The position numbers were made by a program, and so were the translations under genes. Under the pieces are notes generated by a model. That model saw only the letters and a list, made by a program, of their open reading frames with translations, had not been told where the DNA came from and ran no database searches. A stretch of 64,000 nucleotides of DNA, from positions 62,001-126,000 of the forward strand of contig NZ_NIOF01000002.1 of NCBI RefSeq assembly GCF_002205645.1. The letters are read 5' to 3'. Shown one piece after another: positions 23,133-33,645 of the stretch (position 1 is its first letter; each line of letters opens with the position of its first letter). Source of the DNA: Roseateles aquatilis (GTDB lineage Bacteria > Pseudomonadota > Gammaproteobacteria > Burkholderiales > Burkholderiaceae_C).

Positions 23133-23999
23133 TTGCTGCAGATTCAGGACGTCGTCAAAACCTTTGGACGCCAGACCGCGGTGGACGGCGTCTCGCTGGA
23201 CCTCGAACCCGGCGTGGTCGGATTGATCGGCCACAACGGCGCGGGCAAGAGCACCTTGCTGCAGATGCTCGCCACGCTGACGGTGCCCACGCGCGGGCGC
23301 ATCCTGCTGGACGGGCAGGACATCGTCGCGAAGCCCGAGGCGATGCGTCGGCGGCTCGGTTACCTGCCGCAGGACTTCGGCGTCTATCCGCACCTGACGG
23401 CGCGTGAGTTCCTGCAGTACTTCGCCGCCTTGAAGGGCGTCGGGGACAAGCGCCGCGTGCGCCAACTGCTGGAGCTGGTCAACCTGCACGAGCACGCGGA
23501 CCGCGCGGCCGCCGGCTTCTCGGGCGGCATGCGGCAGCGGCTGGGCATCGCGCAGGCGTTGTTGAACGACCCCGACGTGCTGATCGTCGACGAGCCCACC
23601 GCCGGGCTCGACCCGGAAGAGCGCCTGCGCTTTCGCCGCCTGCTGGGCGACCTCGGGGCGAAGCGGCTGGTGATCGTGTCGACGCACATCGTGTCGGACG
23701 TGGAGAACATGGCCTCGCGCCTGGCCATCCTGCGCCAGGGCCGGCTGGTGGCGTTCGAGACCCCCGAGGCCATGCTGGCGCGTGCCGCGGGTCAGGTGTG
23801 GACCTCGCTGCTGTCGCCCGAGGCGTACGAGGCGCTGCGCGGGCAGGTGCGGGTGCTCCAGGCCCAGCCGCAGGGCGGGCAGATGCAGGTGCGCATCGCG
23901 CATGCCTCGCGCCCTTGCGCGGACGCGCAACCCGCGCAGCCGACGCTGGAGGAAGCCCTGATGGCGCAGCGCTACGCCGATGCACAGGTGGCCGCATGA
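23133..23999 (+). CDS. ABC transporter ATPase
   Basis: The 288-residue ATPase of an ABC-2-type exporter has Walker A IGHNGAGKST, signature FSGGMRQRLG, Walker B VLIVDEPTAGLD and switch His in VIVSTHIVSDVE. The start is taken as TTG 23133 because GGGAGG lies 5 nt upstream and the product then begins LLQIQDVVKTFG, as in the family; no in-frame ATG lies near. The stop overlaps the permease ATG by 4 bp. Substrate unknown. Confidence 0.88.
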   Translation: MLQIQDVVKTFGRQTAVDGVSLDLEPGVVGLIGHNGAGKSTLLQMLATLTVPTRGRILLDGQDIVAKPEAMRRRLGYLPQDFGVYPHLTAREFLQYFAALKGVGDKRRVRQLLELVNLHEHADRAAAGFSGGMRQRLGIAQALLNDPDVLIVDEPTAGLDPEERLRFRRLLGDLGAKRLVIVSTHIVSDVENMASRLAILRQGRLVAFETPEAMLARAAGQVWTSLLSPEAYEALRGQVRVLQAQPQGGQMQVRIAHASRPCADAQPAQPTLEEALMAQRYADAQVAA

Positions 24000-25618
24000 A
24001 CGCAGCCTTGTGGAAGGCCGCCGTGCTGAACGAATGGCGGCTGCGCAGCCGCCGGGTCAGCACGCTCGTGATCCTGCTGACCGTCGTCGCGGTGAGCTGG
24101 CTGATGGTGCTGGATCCGAGGACGGGTCGCGCCACGATGGTCACCGGCGGGCAACGCATCGCCTACGACAGTCAGGCGCTGGCCTTCGCCACCGGCGTGA
24201 TGGCCTGCATGCTCTTCGGGCTGGCGGGTTTCTATCTCGCGCGAGGCCGCAGCCAGGAGGACCTCCGCTGCGGCACCGCGGCCGTGCTGGCCGCCACGCC
24301 GGTGACCAACGTCCAACTGCTGGGCGCGCGGTGGCTGGGCGCGTTCGGGTTCCTGATGTCGCTGGGGACCGCGCTGATGCTGACGCTGTGGGTGCTGCAA
24401 CTGGTGCGCGGCGAGGGGCCGTTGCGGCCCGTGCCTTACCTCCAGATGCTGCTGCTGGGCCTGGCGCCGGGCATGATGATGTGCGCGAGCCTTGCCGTGC
24501 TTGCCGACGCGTGGGCGCCGCTGATGCGCAAGCGCGGGGATGCGCTGTACTGGGTGTTCTGGATCGCGCAGCTCGGTTTCATGCCGGCGATGCTGAGCGG
24601 CGGCGCGTCGGGGTTGAGCGGCTGGCAGGTGCTGGACGTGCAGGGGCTGTCCGTGTGGGTGGTGGCCTTGAGCCGGCTGATGGACGTCGGCAGCGTCAGC
24701 ATCGGCGGCGCGCCGTTCCGGGCCGGGCTGCCGGTGCTGCACATGCCCGAGGGGCTCTGGAGCCGGGAACTCGTCGCGCTGCGCGTCGGCGCGATGGGCG
24801 TGGCGTTGCTGCCGCTGCTGCCCGCGGTGTTGCTCTTCCATCGCTACGCGCCCGATCGGGTCAAGGGGGCCGGCGCCGGCCGCGGCCGCGCGGTCGCCGT
24901 CTTGCAATGGCTGTCGCGGCCCGTCCTGGCGCCGATGCGGTGGCTGTTCGGGCAGTTGCTGGGACTGAGCGCCCGGGTGCCGGGTCTTGCCGGCCGGCTG
25001 CTGGCGGACGTGAGCCTGGTGCTGCTCAGCCAGCCGGTGCTGGCGCTGGTGATGACGGCCTGCGTGGCAGCGTCGGTCGCCGTGCCCACGAGCGCGTTGC
25101 CGCGGGTGATGGCGCTCGCGCTGGGCGCCTGGGGCATCGCCGTGGCGGACGTGAGCTCGCGCGACTGGCAGAGCGGCACGCTGGGCATGGCCAGCGCCAC
25201 GGCGGGCGGCGCGCCGGAGCGCGGCTGGCGACAGGCCGTCGCCGCGTTCGGGCTCGGCGTGATCGTCGGCGCGCCGGCGTTGCTGCGCTTGTCGGTGGAG
25301 GCCCCGCTGCGCGCGGCGGCCTGCCTGGCGGGGCTGCTGTTCTTCAGCGCCGGCGCCGCGTTGCTGGGCCGATTGACGCGGGGGGCACGGACGTTCCTGG
25401 CGCTGTACCTGTTCAGCCTCTATCTGGGGCTGCAGCGCACCGGGATCGCGGCGCTCGACATGCTGGGCGTGAGCGGCGCCGCGACCGCCGGCAGCGTGGC
25501 GGCCTACGCGGCGGCCGGCGGCCTGGGCGTGCTGGCGCTGGCGGCGATGCCGCGCATGGCGCGCGGCATCAGTGGCATCAGCGACGTCTCACGCCTGATA
25601 GGGACCACGCCCCGGTAG
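23996..25618 (+). CDS. ABC-2-type exporter permease
   Basis: This 540-residue integral membrane protein has roughly 12 hydrophobic segments. The first follows EWRLRSRRVSTLVILLTVVA and others include GVMACMLFGLAGFYLARGRS and LLGLAPGMMMCASLAVLADA. It is translationally coupled to the ATPase. Length and layout fit large ABC-2 permeases. Its last 30 bp overlap the 3' end of the convergent esterase gene. The gene pair resembles antibiotic or lipid exporters; the substrate cannot be read from the sequence. Confidence 0.85.
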   Translation: MNAALWKAAVLNEWRLRSRRVSTLVILLTVVAVSWLMVLDPRTGRATMVTGGQRIAYDSQALAFATGVMACMLFGLAGFYLARGRSQEDLRCGTAAVLAATPVTNVQLLGARWLGAFGFLMSLGTALMLTLWVLQLVRGEGPLRPVPYLQMLLLGLAPGMMMCASLAVLADAWAPLMRKRGDALYWVFWIAQLGFMPAMLSGGASGLSGWQVLDVQGLSVWVVALSRLMDVGSVSIGGAPFRAGLPVLHMPEGLWSRELVALRVGAMGVALLPLLPAVLLFHRYAPDRVKGAGAGRGRAVAVLQWLSRPVLAPMRWLFGQLLGLSARVPGLAGRLLADVSLVLLSQPVLALVMTACVAASVAVPTSALPRVMALALGAWGIAVADVSSRDWQSGTLGMASATAGGAPERGWRQAVAAFGLGVIVGAPALLRLSVEAPLRAAACLAGLLFFSAGAALLGRLTRGARTFLALYLFSLYLGLQRTGIAALDMLGVSGAATAGSVAAYAAAGGLGVLALAAMPRMARGISGISDVSRLIGTTPR

Positions 25619-26524
25619 CGCCCACAGCAGGCCCAGCGTCGCGCCGGCTGGCGCGACGGTCAGGTGGTCCTCGCCAGCGAGCACGTGGCTCTCGATGCGC
25701 AGCGACCGATAGCGGCGCTTGCGCAGCGTGGCCTCGAAGCGTCGCACATCGGCGACCATGTCGGTCTCGGTGTTGTAGCGAGGTCCCTTGGCGACGGCCT
25801 CGTAGGCACCGATGTACTGGAAGACGTTGGCGGCCAGGTCCGTGTGGCGCTGCGCGTACGCGGCCTCCCGATCGAACATCACGCGGCCGTCGAACCAGAG
25901 CGATGGACTGCCCAGGATGTAATGGCTGAAGAGGTCGGGACGGGTGAACAGCGCCTGAGTCCCGAGCAGCGCGCCGAAGGAATGCCCGAGCAGCACGCGA
26001 CGGGCCGGATCGATGCGATACCGCGCCGAGACCGCCGGGACCACGATGTCCGCCAGGTACTTCAGGTAGAGCGCGCCGTCCCCGTAGCGCGGCGCCCCAT
26101 AGCGGTTGGCTGGCCGATGGGGACGCGTCAGCGGGTTCGTCGGCGTGTAGTCGCGCGATCGCATGTCCGTCGCGGATTCATCCGCTGGACCGGCCAGTCC
26201 GACGAGGATGAAGTCCGCGAGGTTGCGGCCCTGCTGTCCCACGCGGTTGCGCAGCGCGCGCACCATCGGAAAGGCGTAGGGCGCGTCGGTGACGAAGACG
26301 GCGGGCCGCGGGCCATCGGCGGGGGAGGCGGTGGTCGCGCTGACGGGCAGGTCGACCCAGACCTCGTACTTTCGACCGCTCACCGGGTCGGGCAGCGGGT
26401 GGACGAAGGTGTTGGGGAGGGCGTAAGGCCCGGCCGCATCGGGCAGCGCGGGCGCCGCCATGGAGGACGTGGGGGTCAGCAGCGGCGCCAGTGCCGCCGC
26501 GAGAAACTGCCGGCGCTGGGGCAT
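25589..26524 (-). CDS. Secreted alpha/beta-hydrolase of the esterase D / IroE type
   Basis: The 311-residue protein has a signal peptide (MPQRRQFLAAALAPLL...SMAAPA). The alpha/beta-hydrolase domain carries nucleophile elbow LLGHSFG, an oxyanion region DFILVGLAGPAD and a C-terminal catalytic His in LAGEDHLTVAPAG. This is the putative-esterase family (PF00756 type), which includes periplasmic siderophore esterases; the specific substrate is uncertain. Confidence 0.82.
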   Translation of the reverse strand: MPQRRQFLAAALAPLLTPTSSMAAPALPDAAGPYALPNTFVHPLPDPVSGRKYEVWVDLPVSATTASPADGPRPAVFVTDAPYAFPMVRALRNRVGQQGRNLADFILVGLAGPADESATDMRSRDYTPTNPLTRPHRPANRYGAPRYGDGALYLKYLADIVVPAVSARYRIDPARRVLLGHSFGALLGTQALFTRPDLFSHYILGSPSLWFDGRVMFDREAAYAQRHTDLAANVFQYIGAYEAVAKGPRYNTETDMVADVRRFEATLRKRRYRSLRIESHVLAGEDHLTVAPAGATLGLLWALPGRGPYQA

Positions 26525-26605
26525 GGTCGCGGAGTGGAGTTCAAGGGATCCGGCGAGTGTCTGTCCGGGCCGCCGCGGCGCGGGGTGGCATGTGCGTTAC
26601 GGTGG

Positions 26606-27400
26606 TTACGGCGCCAGCCCTTGCAAGTACGTCACCGCCGCGTCCTCCGCGGCCCGGCGGCGGAGGACCGAGTCCTCGCGCAGCACGCGATACAGCTGCA
26701 CGCAGGCCATCGTGGCGGCATGGCAGCTGGCGAGCTCATGCATGGCGACGGTGGGCCGCATCGCGGCGGCGATGTCGGGAGATCGCTGTTCCAGCCGCCG
26801 CAAGCCGATCGCGTGACGGCCCTCGCGGGCCCTGGCCATCGGCGCGAGGACGGTGGTGCGAAGGAACGACAGGAAATCGAGGGCCTCGAACAGCTCACCG
26901 CGGGCGATCTTCGTCGCCCCGTAATGAACCCACACCCAGAACCGGTCCTCGATCCATTGCGGGTTCGGCGCGCTCACGCGGGCGCCGGCGACGGCCCGCA
27001 GGGCGGGCGCGAAACGGCCGTCGCGCGCCCACAGCGGCTCGGCGGCGCCGACCACCGCGCCGATGCCGTCGACGGCGACGAACTTCAGGTCCACGTGCAG
27101 CAAGGGCGCGTCGAACAGGCAGATCAGCAAGCGCGGCTCGCCCACATGCTCGCCGGTGAAGGCGCTCAGCATCGGGCCGAGCGTGGACGCGATCGCCATC
27201 CGCGCTTCGAGGATCTCTTCGAAGGCGGCCGGCTCCACCGCGATCAACAGGTCCAGGTCGCTGAACTCGTCGAGCGTGCCGTCCGCCCACGACCCCGTCG
27301 CGGCGATGCCCACGATGCGCGGATCGGCGGACAGGCGCGCGATGGCGGAGGCGGCGAACCGGCGCTGCGCGTCACCGGGGACAGGGCGTGTTTCGTTCAT
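26606..27400 (-). CDS. Nucleotidyltransferase-fold protein (aminoglycoside adenylyltransferase-like)
   Basis: This 264-residue protein has the polymerase-beta nucleotidyltransferase motif GSWADGTLDEFSDLDLL (Gly36-Ser37 and the two metal-binding Asp48 and Asp50), so it should transfer a nucleotide. The C-terminal half is helical, as in aminoglycoside nucleotidyltransferases. It stands alone. Resistance activity is possible but not demonstrated by sequence; many such proteins have unknown acceptors. Confidence 0.8.
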   Translation of the reverse strand: MNETRPVPGDAQRRFAASAIARLSADPRIVGIAATGSWADGTLDEFSDLDLLIAVEPAAFEEILEARMAIASTLGPMLSAFTGEHVGEPRLLICLFDAPLLHVDLKFVAVDGIGAVVGAAEPLWARDGRFAPALRAVAGARVSAPNPQWIEDRFWVWVHYGATKIARGELFEALDFLSFLRTTVLAPMARAREGRHAIGLRRLEQRSPDIAAAMRPTVAMHELASCHAATMACVQLYRVLREDSVLRRRAAEDAAVTYLQGLAP

Positions 27401-27489
27401 GGCGTCGATGGTAGCCAGCGCCTCGGCCCGGGGTCGAAGGTCACCGGGCGTCGCGGCGCCGCCAGATGCGGGCGGGCGCGAGGCGGCTG

Positions 27490-30400
27490 TCATGGCGCGG
27501 CATCGAGCGGCGGTGAGTGCGCGGCCATCGCGCGGGCGCTGCCCGTGGGCTGCAGGCGCCGACGATGGATCAGGTACCAGGCCGCGGGGATCACCAGCAT
27601 GCTCAGCAGCGGCGCGGTGACCATGCCGCCGACCATCGGCGCGGCGATGCGCGTCATGACCTCCGACCCGGTGCCGCGCCCCAGCAGGATGGGCAGCAGC
27701 CCCGCCATCACGACGGCCACGGTCATCGCCTTGGGCCTGACGCGCATCACCGCGCCTTCGCGGATCGCCGCCAGCAACGTGGCCTCGGTGTCCGGCTCGC
27801 CGGCCGCGAGGCGCTGCCGCCAGGCGTTCTGCAGGTACACCAGCATGACCACGCCGAACTCCGCCGCCACGCCGGCCAGCGCGATGAAACCCACCACCGT
27901 CGCGACGGAGATGGCGTGGCCCAGCCACCAGATCAGCCAGAAGCCGCCCACCAGCGAGAACGGCACCGCCGCCATCACGATCGCGGCGTCCCGCGTGTCC
28001 CGGAACAGCAGATAGAGCAGCACGAAGATGATCGCCAGCGTCACCGGCACGACCAGCTTCAGGCGCTGCGTGGCCCGCTCCAGGTACTCGTACTGGCCGG
28101 ACCAGGCCACGGCATACCCCGCGGGCAACGCGACCTCCCGGTCGACGGCCGCCTGCATGTCGAGCACCACGGAGCGCAGGTCCCTGTCGCGCACATCGAC
28201 ATAGATCCATCCGGACAGCCGGGCGTTTTCGCTGCGGATCATCGGCGGCCCGTCCTGCACGGTGATGCGCGCGACGTCCCCCAGCAGCACCGTCGCGCCC
28301 CTGGCCGTCACGAAGGGCAGGGCGCGCAGGCGCTCCAGCGAGTCGCGGACCTCGCGCGGGTAACGCACATTCAGCGGAAAGCGCTCCCGGCCCTGGATCA
28401 CCTCGCCGACGTTCTCTCCGCCCACGGCCGTCGAGACGACCGCCTGGACGTCGGCGACCGACAGGCCGAAGCGCGCCGCGGCGACGCGGTCCACGTCCAC
28501 GTCGAGGTAGCGGCCGCCCGTCAGGCGCTCGGCGAGCGCCGAGGCGACGCCCGGCACGCCGCGCACCGTGGACTCGATGCGGGCGGCGAGCCGGTCGATC
28601 GTCGCCAGGTCGCCGCCGGACACCTTGATGCCGACGGGACTCTTGATGCCGGTGGCCAGCATGTCGATGCGGTTGCGGATCGGCGGCACCCACACGTTGG
28701 ACAAGCCCGGCACCTTCACGACGCGGTCCAGCTCCTCGACGAGCCTGTCCGGCGTCATGCCGGCCCGCCACTGCTCGCGGGGCTTGAACTGGATGATGGT
28801 CTCGAACATCTCCAGCGGCGCCGGATCGGTGGCGGTGTCCGCGCGCCCGGCCTTGCCGAACACGCGCTCGACCTCGGGCACGGTCTTGATCAGGCGGTCC
28901 GTCTGCTGCAGCAGCTCGGCGGCCTTGGACGCGGAGAGGCCGGGCAGGGCGGAGGGCATGTAGAGCAGGTCGCCTTCGTCCAGCGGCGGCATGAACTCGC
29001 CGCCCAGACGATGCAGCGGGACGAGGCTCAAACCCAGGACCAGCAGCGCCAGCAGCAGGGTCGTCTTGGGAAAGCGCAGCACCGCGTCGAGCGCCGGCCG
29101 ATAGACCGCAATCAGCGCGCGGTTGATCGGGTTGGCCGTCTCCTTCGGAATCCGTCCCCGGATGAACAGCCCCATCAGCACGGGGACCAGCGTCACCGAC
29201 AGGCCCGCCGCCGCCGCCATCGAGTAGGTCTTCGTGAAGGCCAGCGGCGAGAACAGCCGGCCTTCCTGGGCCTCGAGCGCGAACACGGGCAGGAAGGACA
29301 AGGTGATCACCAGCAGGGAGAAGAACAGCGCGGGTCCGACCTCGGTCGCCGCCGCGGCGATCAGCGTCCATCGCTCGGCGAGCGTCGGCTCCCGGCCCTG
29401 CCGCGCCTCGAAATGCTCCAGGTGCTTGTGCGCCGCCTCGACCAGCACGACCGAGGCGTCGACCATGGCGCCCAGCGCGATCGCCACGCCGCCCAGGGAC
29501 AGGATGTTGGCGCTGACGCCTTGCCAGTGCATCACGATGAAGGCCGTCAGCACGCCCACCGGCAGCGTTACCACCGCCACCAGGGCCGAGCGCAGATGAA
29601 ACAGGAAGACGGCGCAGACAACCGCGACGACGATGAACTCCTCGATCAGCTTCTCGCGCAGGTGATCGACGGCGCGGTCGATCAGCCGCGAGCGGTCGTA
29701 GGTCTCGACCACCTCGACGCCCTGGGGCAGGCCCGGCTTGAGCAACGCGAGCCTGGCCTTGACGGCGTCGATCACCTGGCGCGCGTTCTTGCCCGAGCGC
29801 ATCACGACCACGCCGCCGACGACCTCGCCCTGTCCGTCCAGCTCCGCGATGCCGCGTCGCATCTCCGGGCCGATCTGGACCGTCGCCACGTCGCGCAAGA
29901 GCACCGGCGTCGTGCCGCTCAACGCCAACGGGGTGTTGCGGAAGTCGTCCAGCGATTGCAGGAAGCCACGCGAGCGCACCATGTATTCCGCCTCCGCCAT
30001 CTCCACCACCGAGCCGCCCGCGGACTGGTTGGCCTGCCGCAGCGCGTCGACGACCACGGCCTGCGGGATGCCGAGCGCGCGCAGGCGGTCGGCGTCCAGC
30101 ACCACCTGGTACTGGCGGACCATGCCGCCGATGCTGGCCACCTCGGCAACGTCGGGCACGGTCTTGAGCTCGAACTTCAGGAACCAGTCGTTGAGGGCGC
30201 GCAGCTGGCCGATGTCGGCGGTGCCGGTCCGGTCCACCAGCGCGTACTCGTAGACCCAGCCGACCCCGGTGGCGTCAGGCCCCAGCGCGGCCGTGGCGCC
30301 CGCGGGCAATCGCCCCTGCACCTGGTTCAGCGATTCGACCACCCGCGAGCGCGCCCAGTAGGGATCGGTCCTGTCGTCGAAGAGGACGTACACGAACGAG

Positions 30401-30669
30401 TCGCCGAAGAAGGAGTAGCCCCGGACCGTCTTCGCACCCGGCACGCTGAGCAGGGTGGTCGTCAACGGGTAGGTGACGAGGTCCTCGACGACCTGGGGCG
30501 GCTTGCCCGGCCAGGTCGTGCGCACGATCACCTGCACGTCGCTCAGATCGGGCAGGGCATCCACCGGCGTGCGGGCGGCCGACCACAGGCCGGCGGCCAC
30601 GAGGCAGGCCGTGGCGATCAGCACCAGGAAGCGGTGGGTGATGGACCAGCGAATGAGGGCGGCGATCAT
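27490..30669 (-). CDS. cusA: Copper/silver efflux RND permease
   Basis: The 1059-residue RND pump is of the heavy-metal (CzcA/CusA) family and exports cytoplasmic or periplasmic Cu(I)/Ag(I) across both membranes using proton influx. The three copper-binding methionines of CusA are conserved: Met570 ([12 protein letters not shown]), Met621 ([10 protein letters not shown]) and Met670 ([10 protein letters not shown]), against 573/623/672 in E. coli. That points to monovalent copper/silver rather than Co/Zn/Cd. Transmembrane blocks such as [20 protein letters not shown] are intact. The start overlaps the adaptor stop by 4 bp. No CusRS or CueR gene is in the window. Confidence 0.95.
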   Translation of the reverse strand: MIAALIRWSITHRFLVLIATACLVAAGLWSAARTPVDALPDLSDVQVIVRTTWPGKPPQVVEDLVTYPLTTTLLSVPGAKTVRGYSFFGDSFVYVLFDDRTDPYWARSRVVESLNQVQGRLPAGATAALGPDATGVGWVYEYALVDRTGTADIGQLRALNDWFLKFELKTVPDVAEVASIGGMVRQYQVVLDADRLRALGIPQAVVVDALRQANQSAGGSVVEMAEAEYMVRSRGFLQSLDDFRNTPLALSGTTPVLLRDVATVQIGPEMRRGIAELDGQGEVVGGVVVMRSGKNARQVIDAVKARLALLKPGLPQGVEVVETYDRSRLIDRAVDHLREKLIEEFIVVAVVCAVFLFHLRSALVAVVTLPVGVLTAFIVMHWQGVSANILSLGGVAIALGAMVDASVVLVEAAHKHLEHFEARQGREPTLAERWTLIAAAATEVGPALFFSLLVITLSFLPVFALEAQEGRLFSPLAFTKTYSMAAAAGLSVTLVPVLMGLFIRGRIPKETANPINRALIAVYRPALDAVLRFPKTTLLLALLVLGLSLVPLHRLGGEFMPPLDEGDLLYMPSALPGLSASKAAELLQQTDRLIKTVPEVERVFGKAGRADTATDPAPLEMFETIIQFKPREQWRAGMTPDRLVEELDRVVKVPGLSNVWVPPIRNRIDMLATGIKSPVGIKVSGGDLATIDRLAARIESTVRGVPGVASALAERLTGGRYLDVDVDRVAAARFGLSVADVQAVVSTAVGGENVGEVIQGRERFPLNVRYPREVRDSLERLRALPFVTARGATVLLGDVARITVQDGPPMIRSENARLSGWIYVDVRDRDLRSVVLDMQAAVDREVALPAGYAVAWSGQYEYLERATQRLKLVVPVTLAIIFVLLYLLFRDTRDAAIVMAAVPFSLVGGFWLIWWLGHAISVATVVGFIALAGVAAEFGVVMLVYLQNAWRQRLAAGEPDTEATLLAAIREGAVMRVRPKAMTVAVVMAGLLPILLGRGTGSEVMTRIAAPMVGGMVTAPLLSMLVIPAAWYLIHRRRLQPTGSARAMAAHSPPLDAAP

Positions 30670-32327
30670 CGAGCGTCTCCCGTCTTGCGCGTGGAGACCA
30701 GCGCCCAGTCCGACTCGCCGCTTTGCCTGAACTCGAAGCGGATGCGGTCACCGACCTTCAAGCCGCGGCGCGCGGCCGCGTCGCCGGCGCCGAAGCTCAT
30801 CGTCATGGCAGGCCATCGGAGCGCGGGGACCGGGCCGTGGGAGATGGTCACGCTGTCCGCGTCGATCTGCTCGATCGTGCCCTCGGCATGAAAGAGGCCC
30901 TGGGTGGCCGACGTTGCCGATCCCGCCGATCCTGTCGAACTGATGGATCCAGCCGATCCGCCCGATCCCATCGATCCCGTCGATCCGGTGGACGTGGACA
31001 TCGGCGTCATGGCCGGAGAGGCTGGCACGGACGCCGCGGTCGGTCCGGCCGGAGTGGTCGGCGCGGTCGGCGTCATCGGCGCGGCGGAAGGCGTGGTGGC
31101 GCCGCCGCCCAGCGCGGACTTGAGCCGCGCCTCGGAGTCGATCAGAAACTGGCCGCTGACGACGACCTCGTCGCCCTCGCGCAAGCCGTCGAGCACCTCG
31201 ACCCGATCCCCGAGCTCAATGCCGAGCGTGATCTCGCGCTGCGCGAAACCGCCCTCGCCACCGCGGACGACGACCACGGTGCGCGCCCCCGTGCGGATGA
31301 CCGCTTCGGTGGGCAGGGTCAGGCGCACGCGCGGCGCACCGGCCACCTGCAGGCGCAGCAGCATCCCGGGGATGAGGCCACCGCCCTTGTTGTCGACCTC
31401 GAAGCGGGCTCGCACGCTGCGTGTGCCCGCGTCGACCTGGGGAAGGATCTCCGTCAGCTTGCCCGCGAACGACCGCGTGGCGTCGGCGCTCAGGACCGCC
31501 GTCACCTGCTGGCCGCGTTCGAGCCGCGGGGCCTGAGCCTCCGGCACGTCGACGGTCACCCACACCTTGTTCAGCCCGGCGAGGCGGAAGAGCGTCGCGC
31601 CGGGCGTGACCTGGACGCCTTCGCGCACGCCCAGCTCGGCCACGACGCCGTCGATCGGGGCGCGCAAGGTAAAGCGGGCCATCGCCGTGCCTGTTCGCTC
31701 ACTTTGACCAACGAGCTCATCGGGAATCGACAGCGCGCGCATGCGCTCGCGTGCCGCGGTGACGAGGTCCGCCGCCGCGCCCGCGCGCCGGAGCGCCAGC
31801 CACTCGTTCTGCGGTCCCAGCCACTCCGGGGCGAAGACGGTGGCCAGAGGCTGTCCCTGCCGCACCCGCTCCATGGCGGCCCGCACGGCGAGGTGTTCGA
31901 CATAACCGGCGACGCGCGTCTGGACATCCACGTTCAGGCGTTCGTTGAACTGCACCGTGCCCACGGCATCGAAGGTCGAGCCGACCTCTGCGCGTTGGAC
32001 TCTGGCGGCGCGGACGCCCAGGTTCTGCAGCACCGTCGGACTGATACGCACGCCGCCGTCGCCGCCACCGGCGGCATCGCCCGCGTAGACCGGGACGAGT
32101 TGCATGTCCATGAACGGTGACTTGCCGGGCTTGTCGAAGCGCGGTCCCGGCACCATCGGATCGTGCCAATAGAGGACCTGGCGGTCTCCGGCGGACGACG
32201 CGCGCGCCGACGGCGTCGGCGCGCGTTCCCCATCGCCGCGCGCGGACGAGCGACCGATGACGAAGCCGCCGACCGCGAGCAGCGCTCCGGCGGCGATCAG
32301 GACGGACACGGTGGTGGCGCGCTTCAT
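30666..32327 (-). CDS. cusB: Cus-type periplasmic adaptor with C-terminal CusF domain
   Basis: The 553-residue membrane-fusion protein links CusA to CusC. After the signal anchor comes a heavy-metal-binding segment ([20 protein letters not shown], then MDMQLVPVY). The alpha-hairpin/barrel domains of CusB follow. A Gly/Ser/Thr low-complexity linker comes next, encoded by imperfect GATCC-containing repeats at about 30915-31010. Last is a CusF-like metallochaperone domain with H...WPAMTMSF (His, Trp and two Met ligands). In E. coli CusF is separate, so this is a fusion. It overlaps its neighbours by 4 bp on both sides. Confidence 0.93.
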   Translation of the reverse strand: MKRATTVSVLIAAGALLAVGGFVIGRSSARGDGERAPTPSARASSAGDRQVLYWHDPMVPGPRFDKPGKSPFMDMQLVPVYAGDAAGGGDGGVRISPTVLQNLGVRAARVQRAEVGSTFDAVGTVQFNERLNVDVQTRVAGYVEHLAVRAAMERVRQGQPLATVFAPEWLGPQNEWLALRRAGAAADLVTAARERMRALSIPDELVGQSERTGTAMARFTLRAPIDGVVAELGVREGVQVTPGATLFRLAGLNKVWVTVDVPEAQAPRLERGQQVTAVLSADATRSFAGKLTEILPQVDAGTRSVRARFEVDNKGGGLIPGMLLRLQVAGAPRVRLTLPTEAVIRTGARTVVVVRGGEGGFAQREITLGIELGDRVEVLDGLREGDEVVVSGQFLIDSEARLKSALGGGATTPSAAPMTPTAPTTPAGPTAASVPASPAMTPMSTSTGSTGSMGSGGSAGSISSTGSAGSATSATQGLFHAEGTIEQIDADSVTISHGPVPALRWPAMTMSFGAGDAAARRGLKVGDRIRFEFRQSGESDWALVSTRKTGDAR

Positions 32328-33568
32328 GGGGCGTCTCCTTGAGCCAGGGGCTTGAACGCCAGCTGAGCGCTGACGCGATCCAGCGCTCGATGCAGCGCGA
32401 TCAGTTTTCTCTCGGCTTCGAGCTCGGCATGCCGTGCCTCGAAGACGCCGGACAGCGCGGCCTGGTTGGCGCGGTAGGCGGCCAGGGCGACGCCGGTCCG
32501 TTGCCGGGCTGGCTGGACGACCGAGGCCGCGTATCGATCGATGCGTTGGCGCAGGAGATCGGCGTCGCTGGCGAGGGTGTCGAAGTCCGCCATCGCGGTG
32601 CGCGTGGCTTCCGCGAGCTCCGCCTCGGACTTGTCCACGAGCGCGGCCTTGGCCGCGACCTCCCGATCCTGCCGACGGCCCGGCGCGATCTGGAGCGGGA
32701 TGCTGACGCCGACCGAGACCATGTCGGCATACCCCGTCCGCTGGCCGTAGGAAACCTCCCAGGTCCAGTTGGACGTGCGCTCGCTGGTGGCGACCGTCAC
32801 GCCGCGGCGGGCGATGTCGACCTCCCGTCGCAGCAAGGCCAGCATCGGATGGCGCGCCAGGTACTCGCTTGCCGCCGGGGCGGGGAACGCGGGCGCGTCC
32901 AGCAGCGTGTCCGGCGGCACGCCGACCCATCGCCGCAGGGTCAACAGGGCGGCGGCCTGGTCCTGACGGGCCTGCGCGCTGTCGTCCTCGGCCTGGCCCC
33001 GCGCGGAAGCCAGCGCCAGTGCCTCCGCGCCGGCGGGGGCGCCGGACGCGCCGGCCGTCGCCAGGCGCGCGGTGGCGATGTCCTGCTCCTCGCGCAGGTG
33101 ATGCTCGGCTTGCGTCGCCAAGGCGAGCACGCGGCCGGCGTGCCAGGCATCGACGTAGGCCAGCGCGGCCTGCAGCCGGGCCTCCGCCATGGCGGAGGCG
33201 GCCTGCAGCGAGTCGCGGTCCGCGACCGCGAGGGCCGCGTGCGCGCGTGCCGCGCGTTTCTCGGCGGAGAGCCATTCCTGGCTGAAGCCGATGCGCTTCA
33301 TCGTCATCGAGTCGCGGGTCGTGGCGAATCGATCCGGGCCGGTGGCTGGCAGGTTGTCGACGCCCGCGCGCAGCGTCGGATCCGGCAGTTGGCCGGCGGC
33401 GCGGGCGGACTCATGGGCGCTCGCGGCGGCGGCGAGTGCGGCGCGAGCGGCTTCGGACCGCTGCGCGGCCAGGCGCAGGGCCTGGTCGAAGGACAGGGGG
33501 CTGGCCGGCGCGATGGCCGGCAGCAGCGCGGCGGCGATCGCAGCCGCGCGCAGAACGAGGGTGGACAT
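32324..33568 (-). CDS. cusC: TolC-family outer-membrane channel of the Cus system
   Basis: The 414-residue outer-membrane efflux protein has a signal peptide (LVLRAAAIAAALLPAIAPASP) and two repeats of the long helical-hairpin and beta-strand unit of TolC proteins (LSFDQALRLAAQRS, DPTLRAGVDNLPATGPDRF, YADMVSVGVSIPL). It is the first gene of the cusCBA operon and is coupled to cusB by a 4-bp overlap. No lipobox Cys is seen, unlike E. coli CusC. Confidence 0.9.
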   Translation of the reverse strand: MSTLVLRAAAIAAALLPAIAPASPLSFDQALRLAAQRSEAARAALAAAASAHESARAAGQLPDPTLRAGVDNLPATGPDRFATTRDSMTMKRIGFSQEWLSAEKRAARAHAALAVADRDSLQAASAMAEARLQAALAYVDAWHAGRVLALATQAEHHLREEQDIATARLATAGASGAPAGAEALALASARGQAEDDSAQARQDQAAALLTLRRWVGVPPDTLLDAPAFPAPAASEYLARHPMLALLRREVDIARRGVTVATSERTSNWTWEVSYGQRTGYADMVSVGVSIPLQIAPGRRQDREVAAKAALVDKSEAELAEATRTAMADFDTLASDADLLRQRIDRYAASVVQPARQRTGVALAAYRANQAALSGVFEARHAELEAERKLIALHRALDRVSAQLAFKPLAQGDAP

Positions 33569-33645
33569 GAAGACTCCGTGGACGAACGAGGGAACGGCTC
33601 GCGGGCGGCAAGGCCGCGCGAGCGCCGGTCAGTCGACGGAGCGGA

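Noticed and set aside
26606-27400. Calling the nucleotidyltransferase an antibiotic-resistance gene
   Set aside because: Only the generic fold motif is visible; many chromosomal proteins share it without resistance activity.
27517-30891. 1124-codon plus-strand frame opposite cusA
   Set aside because: Shadow of the RND permease; composition dominated by His, Gln, Arg and Asp with no domain.
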